DNA of 64,000 nt, taken from positions 1 through 64,000 of the forward strand of contig NZ_KB714620.1 in NCBI RefSeq assembly GCF_000349565.1. The letters run 5' to 3'. Positions within the stretch are counted from its first letter, which is position 1. Every line of letters starts with the position of its first letter. Below are positions 9,433-16,301 of this stretch, in pieces. The DNA is from Curtobacterium flaccumfaciens UCD-AKU. GTDB lineage: Bacteria > Actinomycetota > Actinomycetes > Actinomycetales > Microbacteriaceae. The notes beneath the pieces are model-generated. The model saw nothing but the letters and a program-made list of their open reading frames with translations, did not search any database and was not told the DNA's origin. Made by a program: the position numbers and the translations under genes.

Positions 9433-9794
9433 TCGAGTGGTTCATGTGGGTGCAACTGGTGCTCGCGGTCGTGGTGGGGCTCTTCGCGGTCGTCGTGGGG
9501 TTCATCGGCTGGAAGCCGAACGACTACACCGTCGGCGCACTCGTGCTGATCGAGCTGCTGCTCCTGGTGCAGGGTGTCATCTCGATCGTGCTGCCGGCGA
9601 CGGGCAGCCCGCCCGACGGCAACGCACTCGAGTTCGGGGTGTACGCGGTGTCGGTGCTCCTCGTCCCACCGGCCGCGGTCGTGTGGGCGCTGATCGACCG
9701 GACGAAGTGGAGCACCGTGGTGCTCGGCGCCGGGGCCTTCACCGTCGCGGTGATGGTCTACCGGATGTACCAGATCTGGTTCGCGTTGAACTGA
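9429..9794 (+). CDS. Small integral membrane protein, function unknown
   Basis: Protein of 121 aa starting at a GTG that overlaps the truB stop. About four hydrophobic segments are visible: roughly residues 4-26 (VQLVLAVVVGLFAVVVGFIG), 34-56, 70-90 and 96-118. Positive residues are few. I do not recognise a family. Similar small membrane proteins often sit between truB and ribF in actinobacteria, which suggests a conserved but uncharacterised role. Confidence 0.7.
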   Translation: MIEWFMWVQLVLAVVVGLFAVVVGFIGWKPNDYTVGALVLIELLLLVQGVISIVLPATGSPPDGNALEFGVYAVSVLLVPPAAVVWALIDRTKWSTVVLGAGAFTVAVMVYRMYQIWFALN

Positions 9795-9826
9795 CGTCGC
9801 AGGTCATGCGCGCAGCCGCGCGTCGG

Positions 9827-9832
9827 TAGAAT
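9827..9832 (+). promoter_or_regulatory. -10 hexamer before the 150-aa membrane protein gene
   Basis: TAGAAT fits TANNNT well and ends 7 nt before the ATG at 9840. A leaderless mRNA is likely. No -35 is evident. Confidence 0.5.
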
Positions 9833-9839
9833 CGGTGCA

Positions 9840-10292
9840 ATGGCGACCAGATCCTCACTCGCGACCGGCATCGGCCGCGTCCTCATCGCCGTGTACGGCA
9901 TCCTCGCGCTGGCGGCGACCGGACGCAGCGTCGTGCAGATCATCGAGAAGTTCTCGTTCGCGCCGTTCGCGTACACGCTCAGCGCCGTCGCCGCGGTGGT
10001 GTACATCGTCGCGATGATCGCCCTCATCGTGCCCGGTCGGTTCTGGTACCGGGTCGCCTGCGTCACGATCGCGTTCGAGATGACCGGGGTGCTCGTCATC
10101 GGCACCCTGTCGCTGTTCGACCGTCAGCTGTTCCCCGACGACACCATCTGGTCGTACTACGGCATGGGCTACGCCTTCGCGCCGCTCGTGCTCCCGATCG
10201 CCGGGCTCTGGTGGCTCCGCAAGCACCACCGCACCGCGGTCGCCGAGCCGACACCGGTTGCGTCCTCGTCCACTGCCCCGGCGAGCGAGTAG
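9840..10292 (+). CDS. Four-helix membrane protein, function unknown
   Basis: Protein of 150 aa with four predicted membrane helices, roughly residues 9-31 (GRVLIAVYGILALAATGRSV), 41-63, 72-94 and 109-127. A Ser/Thr/Pro/Ala-rich cytoplasmic tail follows. Its layout fits uncharacterised actinobacterial integral membrane proteins found next to ribF. The gene ends 8 nt before ribF, which suggests cotranscription. No catalytic motif is visible and no function is claimed. Confidence 0.7.
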   Translation: MATRSSLATGIGRVLIAVYGILALAATGRSVVQIIEKFSFAPFAYTLSAVAAVVYIVAMIALIVPGRFWYRVACVTIAFEMTGVLVIGTLSLFDRQLFPDDTIWSYYGMGYAFAPLVLPIAGLWWLRKHHRTAVAEPTPVASSSTAPASE

Positions 10293-10300
10293 GGGCCGCC

Positions 10301-11263
10301 GTGCAGTTCTACGAGGACACCGCCGACGTGGCGGACGGGTTCGGGCCGAGTGCGGTCACCATCGGCAAGTTCGACGGTGTGCACGTCGGGCACCGAGCCG
10401 TCATCGCGCACCTGGAGCGTGCCGCGCGCGAGCACGACCTCGTGGCGACCGTGGTCACGTTCGACCGGCACCCACTCAACGTGATCGACCCACCGCACGT
10501 CCCGCCGGCCCTGACGAGCACCGCGCAACGCCGCGAACTGCTCGAGGACGCCGGGGTCGACGCGACCCTGCTGCTCCGCTTCGACCAGGAACTCCAGTCG
10601 AAGTCGCCCGAGGCGTTCGTGTCCGAGATCCTCGTCGACACCCTGCACGCCCGCCTGGTGTTCGTCGGCAGTGACTTCCGCTTCGGCGCGAAGGGCGCCG
10701 GTGACGTCTCCCTGCTGCGTGTCCTGGGGGAGCAGCACGGGTTCACGGTCGAGCTCATCGACGACGTGGACCTGATCGACGACGTCCGACCCGACGACGA
10801 GCGCCGGGTGTCCTCCACCTGGATCCGTGAGCTGCTCGGCCAGGGCCGCGTCGCCGAGGCCGCACGGCTCCTCGGGCGTGAACACGCCGTCCGCAGCGTC
10901 GTGGTGCACGGCAACCAGCGCGGCCGCGCGATGGGGTACCCCACCGCGAACCTCGATCCGGCGTGCGAGGGGTTCGTCCCCGCCGACGGTGTCTACGCTG
11001 CGCGGGTGCTCCACGACGGCACGGTCTACCCGGCTGCGGTGTCGGTCGGCAACAACCCGACGTTCGAGGGCGTGCCGGCCAAGCAGATCGAGGCACACCT
11101 GCTCGACGTCGACATCGACCTGTACGGCGACCGGATCTCGGTGCTCTTCGTGTCGTACGTGCGCGGCATGGTGAAGTTCTCGTCGATGGACGAGCTCGCC
11201 GCGCAGATGCGCCAGGACGACCTGGACATCCGACTGCTCCTCGGGCTGCCCGCGCCGGTCTGA
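10301..11263 (+). CDS. ribF: Bifunctional riboflavin kinase / FAD synthetase RibF
   Basis: Converts riboflavin to FMN and then FMN to FAD. The 320-aa protein has an N-terminal nucleotidyltransferase domain with TIGKFDGVHVGHRAVI (the GxFDGxHxGH class signature, about residues 20-35) and VTFDRHPLNVI. The second FAD-synthetase signature is SSTWIRELL. The C-terminal riboflavin kinase domain carries GRAMGYPTANLDP and YAARVLHDGTVYPAAVSVGNNPTF. GTG at 10301 is chosen because it begins the conserved VQFYEDTADV and lies just after the previous gene. A longer in-frame reading would run back through that gene. Confidence 0.95.
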   Translation: MQFYEDTADVADGFGPSAVTIGKFDGVHVGHRAVIAHLERAAREHDLVATVVTFDRHPLNVIDPPHVPPALTSTAQRRELLEDAGVDATLLLRFDQELQSKSPEAFVSEILVDTLHARLVFVGSDFRFGAKGAGDVSLLRVLGEQHGFTVELIDDVDLIDDVRPDDERRVSSTWIRELLGQGRVAEAARLLGREHAVRSVVVHGNQRGRAMGYPTANLDPACEGFVPADGVYAARVLHDGTVYPAAVSVGNNPTFEGVPAKQIEAHLLDVDIDLYGDRISVLFVSYVRGMVKFSSMDELAAQMRQDDLDIRLLLGLPAPV

Positions 11264-11289
11264 GCCGCGTGTCCGCCGTCCCCGCGATC

Positions 11290-11358
11290 ACGCTGATCCG
11301 GCCTGCACGCTGATCCGGCCTGCACGCTGAGTCGGCCTGCACGCTGTGCTCGGCCCGC
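11290..11358. repeat. 17-bp tandem repeat, four copies
   Basis: The unit ACGCTGATCCGGCCTGC occurs twice exactly (11290-11306 and 11307-11323). A third copy has two changes (11324-11340) and a fourth is degenerate and one base longer (11341-11358). The array lies between the convergent genes ribF and the DUF349 gene, just before a shared terminator. It is noncoding as far as I can see. Confidence 0.85.
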
Positions 11359-11361
11359 ACG

Positions 11362-11400
11362 ACGACGCCCCCGTGACCGTTCCGGTCGCGGGGGCGTCGT
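11362..11400. terminator. Bidirectional terminator between ribF and DUF349 gene
   Basis: A 17-bp stem with one G-U pair (arms 11362-11378 and 11384-11400) closes a GTTCC loop between two convergent genes. The symmetric placement suggests use on both strands. Confidence 0.7.
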
Positions 11401-11415
11401 GGGTGGTGCTGCGGC

Positions 11416-12648
11416 TCAGCCGCCCAGGGCGTCGAGCCAGATCTTGCGGGCGTCGAGGGCTTCCTGCGCGTCCTTGATCTTCCGGGCGTCACCGGTGGCC
11501 TGGGCCGCGGCGAGCTCGGACTGGAGCTTGCCGATGGCGTCCTCGAGCTGGCTCGCGAGACCGTTCTGACGGGCCTTGCGCTCCGGGTTCGATTCCTTCC
11601 AGTGCGCGTCCTCGAGCCCACGGACGTGGTCCTCGATCGCGCGCAGGCGGTCCTCGACACGACGGACATCGGCGCGGGGGACCTTGCCGATCTCGTCCCA
11701 CCGGCGCTGGATCCCGGTCAGGGTCTTGCGCGCGGCGACCCGGTCGGTCGCCTGCAGGAGCGGCTCGGCCTCGGTCAGCAGGGCCTGCTTCGCTTCGAGG
11801 TTGGCGGAGAACTCTTCGTTCTCGGCCGCGCTCTCGGCGTGGCGCTGCTCGAACAGCACGTCACCGGCGGCCTTGAAGCGCGCCCAGAGTGCGTCGTCGT
11901 GCCGCTTGCCCGCCCGCCCGGCGTTCTTCCAGTCGTCGAGGAGCTGACGGTAGTCCGGGATCGCGTCGGAGCCGCGGGGTGCGAGGGCCTCGGCCTGCGC
12001 CACGAGCTCCTGCTTGCGGGTCCGGGCGTCACGGTGCTGTGCGTCCAGCTCGGAGTAGAAGGCACGACGGTGCTGGTCGACGGTGGACCGCGCTGCGCGG
12101 AACCGCTTCCAGAGGTCGTTCGCCTCGTTCTTGGGGATCCGGGGCCCGTCGTGCTGGTGCTGCTGCCAGCGTGCGAACACGTCGTCGAGCTGCGCCGTGA
12201 TCTGCTTCCACTGCGCGCGCGCCGGGTCGACCGCGGCGAGTGCCTCGGCTTCCTCCACCAGGGCGGTGCGGTGCGCCAGCGCGTCCTGCAGGGCCTGCTG
12301 CGCCTGCTCTGCCTGCTCCTTGGTGAGCGAGCCGAGCTGCTCGGCCAGGACACCCACGCGGGTCTCGAGCGACTTGATGTCGCCCACCACCCGTGCGTCG
12401 GCCACCAGGGCCGTCAGGTGCTCGACCGTCCGGGCGACGTCGTTCGCCGACGCGCCGCGCTGGACGCGCTGCTCGGCGATCTTCACCTGCCCCTCGAGGT
12501 CGGCGTACTTCCGCGCGAAGTAGGCGAGTGCTTCTTCAGGGGTGGCGTCCGGGTACTCACCGACAGCACGTTCGGTCTCTTCGTACCGGACGTACACGGT
12601 CCCGTTCTCGTCGACCCGCCCCCAGGTCGTTGCTTCGTCAGATCCCAC
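11416..12648 (-). CDS. DUF349 coiled-coil protein
   Basis: A 410-aa charged, mostly helical protein with repeated DUF349 modules, seen as recurring WKxxxxxxxDxxFARWQ and LWxRFKAAxDxxF-like segments (for example LWKRFRAARSTVDQHRRAFY and LWARFKAAGDVLFEQRHAE). The first 60 residues form a small non-helical head (GRVDENGTVYVRYEETERAVGEYPD). There is no signal peptide or membrane segment. Actinobacterial homologues are common near relA and cyclophilin genes, as here, but I know of no settled biochemical role. GTG at 12648 is used as start, and a -10-like TAGGCT lies about 60 nt upstream on the minus strand. Confidence 0.8.
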   Translation of the reverse strand: MGSDEATTWGRVDENGTVYVRYEETERAVGEYPDATPEEALAYFARKYADLEGQVKIAEQRVQRGASANDVARTVEHLTALVADARVVGDIKSLETRVGVLAEQLGSLTKEQAEQAQQALQDALAHRTALVEEAEALAAVDPARAQWKQITAQLDDVFARWQQHQHDGPRIPKNEANDLWKRFRAARSTVDQHRRAFYSELDAQHRDARTRKQELVAQAEALAPRGSDAIPDYRQLLDDWKNAGRAGKRHDDALWARFKAAGDVLFEQRHAESAAENEEFSANLEAKQALLTEAEPLLQATDRVAARKTLTGIQRRWDEIGKVPRADVRRVEDRLRAIEDHVRGLEDAHWKESNPERKARQNGLASQLEDAIGKLQSELAAAQATGDARKIKDAQEALDARKIWLDALGG

Positions 12649-12709
12649 AGGTCTCGCCTCGATCGTGGTCGTGCATCGCCGACGTCACCGTCGGCACGGT
12701 CAGGTCGTC

Positions 12710-12715
12710 AGCCTA
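12710..12715 (-). promoter_or_regulatory. -10 hexamer upstream of the DUF349 gene
   Basis: Read on the minus strand this is TAGGCT. It would start transcription near 12703 and leave a leader of about 55 nt before the GTG at 12648. No -35 match is clear. Confidence 0.35.
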
Positions 12716-12761
12716 TTGCACGGACGGGCTCCGCCGCCCGACCGGTGCGACGGGTTGTGGA

Positions 12762-13574
12762 CTACTTCTGCTCCGCGATGGTCGCGTCGGTGATCTTCGT
12801 CGCCACCTTGGGCTCGCCGGTGCCGTCGCTGCCGGGGGACGCGATGCCCTTCGCAGCGATCTCCGACTCGAGCTCGGACAGGCCGCTCGTGACCTTCCCG
12901 ACGACCGTGTAGCCGCCTGTGGACCCGTCGAGCGTGGTGTCCCCGTAGACGATGAAGAACTGCGTCGACTGCGAGTAGGGGGAGTCCGACCGAGCGATCG
13001 CGATCGTGCCCTTCTCGTAGACGCCGTCCTTCGGCACGTTCTCGAGCGGGCCGTACTCGAAGCCCGCGTCGCCGGTACCGTCGCCGTTCGCGGATCCGCA
13101 CTGCAGGAACTTCAGACCGGCGCTGTCGGCGAGTCGGTGGCACGTGGTGCCGTTGTAGAACTGGTCGCGGATCAACGAGATCTCGGCACTCGCGGCCTGC
13201 GGTGCCTTCGCCCCGTCGAGCTCGATGCCGAGGTCGATGCTCTTGTTGAGCGTGAGCGTGCCCGTCCAGGTCGCGCCCTTCGCGATCGACTTGCTCGGCA
13301 CGTCGCCGGTGTTGCCGGCCGTCGCACTGGCCGACGGCGTCGCCGTGGACGACGCGGAGGTGCTCGGTGTCGGGGCGTCCGACCCCCGCGACCCGGCGAA
13401 GGCGAGTTGCGACCCGGTGGCGAGGGCCGCGACGAGGACGAGGGCGCCTGCACCGATCAGGTTGTCGCGCACACGGCGGCTGCGCTGCCGCTCGTGCAGG
13501 CCCTGACGGGCTTGGTAGAGGCGGAGCCGCTCGCGCGCCTCACGGTTGTCACGCGCTGGGTTCTTCGGTGCCAC
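12762..13574 (-). CDS. Membrane-anchored cyclophilin-type peptidyl-prolyl isomerase
   Basis: Predicted PPIase that catalyses cis-trans isomerisation of prolyl bonds outside the cytoplasm. GTG at 13574 gives 270 aa. It has a basic cytoplasmic segment (about 1-37), one membrane helix (about 38-60, LIGAGALVLVAALATGSQLAF), a Ser/Thr/Ala-rich linker and a cyclophilin domain. Recognisable blocks are YNGTTCHRLADSAGLKFLQCG, STQFFIVYGDT and YTVVGKVTSGL. The usual cyclophilin FHR catalytic motif appears as CHR, and the QFFI block is intact. The start was chosen where the sequence becomes protein-like. Longer readings run into the divergent rarA promoter region. Confidence 0.85.
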   Translation of the reverse strand: MAPKNPARDNREARERLRLYQARQGLHERQRSRRVRDNLIGAGALVLVAALATGSQLAFAGSRGSDAPTPSTSASSTATPSASATAGNTGDVPSKSIAKGATWTGTLTLNKSIDLGIELDGAKAPQAASAEISLIRDQFYNGTTCHRLADSAGLKFLQCGSANGDGTGDAGFEYGPLENVPKDGVYEKGTIAIARSDSPYSQSTQFFIVYGDTTLDGSTGGYTVVGKVTSGLSELESEIAAKGIASPGSDGTGEPKVATKITDATIAEQK

Positions 13575-13670
13575 GGTGCTGGTCTGCCCTCTCGTCGCAG
13601 TGTGCAACGAGCGTAGCCGAACGGTCACCGCCACCGGCTCGGAGGCGCGGCGTGCGTCGGTGGTGCGGCT

Positions 13671-13676
13671 TACGAT
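13671..13676 (+). promoter_or_regulatory. -10 hexamer, leaderless rarA promoter
   Basis: TACGAT fits TANNNT and ends 6 nt before the ATG of rarA at 13683. The gap holds no ribosome binding site. Confidence 0.5.
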
Positions 13677-13682
13677 TGCAGG

Positions 13683-15056
13683 ATGGCAGCGGATCGTTCG
13701 GGCATGCACGCGCCCACCACGGGTGGTCGCGCCGGTCTCGCGCAGGGTTCCGTCCCGCTCGCCGTCCGGATGCGACCGACCAGCCTCGACGAGGTCGCCG
13801 GCCAGCAGCACCTGCTCGGGCGGGGCTCACCCCTCGTGCAGCTCGCCACCGGCACGCGTGACAACCCCGGCGGGGTCTCCGTGATCCTCTGGGGTCCGCC
13901 CGGCACTGGGAAGACCACGCTGGCGCAGGCCATCGCACGCCAGTCCGGCCGCGAGTTCGTCGAGCTCTCCGCCGTGACCGCCGGCGTGAAGGACGTGCGC
14001 GAGGTCATGGAGAAGGCACTGACCCACCGCGACCTGTACGGGTCGACCACGGTGCTGTTCCTCGACGAGATCCACCGGTTCAGCAAGGCCCAGCAGGACG
14101 CCCTGCTGCCCGGCGTCGAGAACGGGTGGGTGATCCTGATCGCAGCCACCACCGAGAACCCGTCGTTCTCGGTCATCTCGCCGCTGCTCTCCCGCTCCCT
14201 GCTCCTGACGCTCAAACCACTCACCGATCCCGACCTCGGCATGCTCGTCGACCGTGCGGTCGAGGACCCCCGGGGCCTCGGCGGCGCCGTCGTCCTGGGC
14301 GACGAAGCCCGCAGTGCGATCATCCGGCTCGCCTCCGGTGACGCCCGACGCGCCCTCACCGCGCTCGAGGCCGCTGCGGCATCAGCCACCGCGGCGCAGG
14401 ACGACGACGACGACACCGTGCCCGTCGTCGACGCCGACACCGTCGCCGCCGCGGTCGACCGGGCCCTGCTCCGCTACGACCGACAGGGCGACGAGCACTA
14501 CGACGTCATCAGCGCGTTCATCAAGTCGGTACGGGGGAGCGACGTCGACGCAGCCCTGCACTACCTCGCCCGCATGATCGAGGCCGGCGAGGACTCCCGG
14601 TTCATCGCGCGGCGGATCATCATCTCCGCGTCCGAGGACATCGGCATGGCCGACCCGCAGGCGCTGTCCATCGCGGTCGCCGCGGCGCAGGCCGTCCAGC
14701 TCATCGGCATGCCCGAGGGCCGCATCCCCCTGGCCGAGGCGGTCGTCTACCTGGCGACGGCACCGAAGTCGAACGCCGCCTACAACGGGGTGAACCAGGC
14801 GATGGCCGACGTCAAGGCGGGGCGGATGGGCACCGTGCCGATGCACCTGCGCGACGCGCACTACGCCGGGGCGAAGCGACTCGGGCACGGCAAGGGGTAC
14901 GTCTACTCGCACGACGCCGAGCACGGGGTCGCCGAGCAGCAGTACCTGCCGGACGCCCTCGAGGGCACCGAGTACTACACCCCGACGGCCAACGGGTACG
15001 AGCGAGAGGTCGGGCCGCGGCTCGAACGACTCCGGAAGATCACACGCGGGCACTAG
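13683..15056 (+). CDS. rarA: Replication-associated recombination protein RarA (MgsA/WRNIP1 family)
   Basis: AAA+ ATPase that acts at stalled replication forks, related to clamp loaders and RuvB. It is 457 aa. Walker A is [15 protein letters not shown] (about residues 71-85), Walker B is [15 protein letters not shown], and sensor 1 is AATTENPSF. The C-terminal MgsA region contains [29 protein letters not shown] and [13 protein letters not shown], both diagnostic of the family. A short acidic run (DDDDD) in the middle is a loop. In many actinobacteria rarA sits near alaS and ruvX, as here. Confidence 0.94.
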   Translation: MAADRSGMHAPTTGGRAGLAQGSVPLAVRMRPTSLDEVAGQQHLLGRGSPLVQLATGTRDNPGGVSVILWGPPGTGKTTLAQAIARQSGREFVELSAVTAGVKDVREVMEKALTHRDLYGSTTVLFLDEIHRFSKAQQDALLPGVENGWVILIAATTENPSFSVISPLLSRSLLLTLKPLTDPDLGMLVDRAVEDPRGLGGAVVLGDEARSAIIRLASGDARRALTALEAAAASATAAQDDDDDTVPVVDADTVAAAVDRALLRYDRQGDEHYDVISAFIKSVRGSDVDAALHYLARMIEAGEDSRFIARRIIISASEDIGMADPQALSIAVAAAQAVQLIGMPEGRIPLAEAVVYLATAPKSNAAYNGVNQAMADVKAGRMGTVPMHLRDAHYAGAKRLGHGKGYVYSHDAEHGVAEQQYLPDALEGTEYYTPTANGYEREVGPRLERLRKITRGH

Positions 15057-15088
15057 TGTCGGTGCTTCTTCGCCGGGCTGGATGCTGC

Positions 15089-15305
15089 TAGCATTGACGG
15101 GCCTACGTCCTGGTCCTCGAGCACGGCTGCGTCGAGGACAGAGTGCCACTCCGGTGGTACGGGGGCAGAGGTTCGGACTGTAGCCGTCCGATCCCACAGG
15201 CTCATCCCTCTGGATCCCGTCGTCGGGACCGAGCACGTGCTGCACCACTGAGCGTGCTGTTGGAGTGCCCGGCGAGTATTCAGTTCGAACAGAGAAAAGG
15301 ACCCT
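15089..15305 (+). promoter_or_regulatory. rpsD promoter and long structured 5' leader
   Basis: TAGCAT at 15089-15094 is a plausible -10, giving a start near 15101 and a leader of about 205 nt before rpsD, unusually long for this window. The leader holds an 8-bp stem (15113-15120 with 15132-15139) and several smaller GC stems. It ends in an A-rich AAAAGGA ribosome binding site 4 nt before the GTG. S4 is an autoregulator of its own mRNA in other bacteria, so the leader could be its target; that is inference. No coding frame is convincing here. Confidence 0.45.
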
Positions 15306-15935
15306 GTGTCTACCAAGTCACGTACCCGCAGCAAGACCCGCCTGTCGCGCGCGCTCGGCATCCCGCTGACGCCGAAGGCGGCCCGTTACCTCGAGAAGCG
15401 CCCCTACGGGCCCGGTGAGCACGGCCGTACGCGCCGTCGTGCGGACAGCGACTACGCCGTCCGCCTCCGTGAGAAGCAGCGTCTGCGCGCCCAGTACGGC
15501 ATCCGCGAGAAGCAGCTCCGCATCGTCTTCGAAGAGGCCCGCAAGACGAAGGGCCTGACCGGTGAGAACCTGGTCGAGCTCCTCGAGCAGCGCCTCGACG
15601 CCCTCGTGGTCCGTGCCGGGTTCGCCCGCACCACCGCGCAGGCCCGTCAGCTGATCGTGCACCGTCACATCCTGGTCGACGGCAAGCTCGTCGACCGCCC
15701 CTCCTTCCGCGTCAAGGAGGGCCAGCTGATCCACGTCAAGGCGAAGTCCGAGTCGATGGAGCCCTTCCAGGTCGCCGCTGCCGGTGGCCACCAGGAAGTC
15801 CTCCCGAAGGTCCCGGGCTACCTCGAGGTCGAGATCGAGAAGCTCCAGGCCCGCCTCGTGCGTCGCCCGAAGCGCGCCGAGGTCCCCGTGACCTGTGAAG
15901 TGCAGCTCGTCGTCGAGTACTACGCAGCTCGCTGA
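15306..15935 (+). CDS. rpsD: 30S ribosomal protein S4
   Basis: Primary 16S rRNA-binding protein of the 30S body that also contributes to decoding fidelity. It is 209 aa, normal length. Recognised from KRPYGPGEHGRTRR, SDYAVRLREKQRLRAQYGI and the S4 RNA-binding domain (LEQRLDALVVRAGFARTTAQARQLIVHRHILVDGK). The N-terminus (STKSRTRSKTRLSRALGI) has no cysteines, so this is the zinc-free C-minus form of S4. It stands alone, away from the rpsK-rpsM-rpoA cluster, with its own leader and a strong terminator. Confidence 0.97.
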   Translation: MSTKSRTRSKTRLSRALGIPLTPKAARYLEKRPYGPGEHGRTRRRADSDYAVRLREKQRLRAQYGIREKQLRIVFEEARKTKGLTGENLVELLEQRLDALVVRAGFARTTAQARQLIVHRHILVDGKLVDRPSFRVKEGQLIHVKAKSESMEPFQVAAAGGHQEVLPKVPGYLEVEIEKLQARLVRRPKRAEVPVTCEVQLVVEYYAAR

Positions 15936-15950
15936 TCCACTGAACACACC

Positions 15951-15990
15951 CGAACGGCGGGTCGTCCTCTCGAGGGCGACCCGCCGTTCG
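15951..15990 (+). terminator. Hairpin terminator after rpsD
   Basis: An 18-bp stem with one G-U pair (arms 15951-15968 and 15973-15990) closes a CTCG loop 15 nt after the rpsD stop. There is no T-tract. Confidence 0.7.
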
Positions 15991-16058
15991 GCGTTCCGGC
16001 GCCGGCGGCTAAGCTTGTCCGGGCATGCACCGCCCGGGTGCACAGAGGGAGAGGCACC

Positions 16059-16241
16059 GTGAAGCAGCTGTTCTTCGTCGCCGTCGGCATCGTCATCGGC
16101 TTCGCCGTCGCACACCGGGTCGCCCAGACCTCCGGTGGCGCCCGGCTCTTCGCCGAGGTGAACGCCAAGACGAAGGCCTTCACGGGTGCCGTCGCGGACG
16201 GCTACCGATCGCGCGACGCCGAGCTCCGCACGGACGTCTGA
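16059..16241 (+). CDS. 60-aa single-pass membrane protein upstream of alaS
   Basis: Small protein starting at a GTG with a GAGGGAGAGG ribosome binding site. It has one N-terminal hydrophobic helix (QLFFVAVGIVIGFAVAHRV, about residues 3-21) and a short polar tail. It lies between rpsD and alaS, where actinobacteria usually carry one or two small membrane proteins (DUF948 and DUF6167 types). Whether this is one of those families cannot be settled by eye. It ends 60 nt before alaS and is probably cotranscribed with it. Confidence 0.65.
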   Translation: MKQLFFVAVGIVIGFAVAHRVAQTSGGARLFAEVNAKTKAFTGAVADGYRSRDAELRTDV

Positions 16242-16301
16242 GCGCTCCGCTTCGAGCTGTCACGACTCTCCTCCACCCACGACCTGAACCCAGGAAGCAC
16301 C

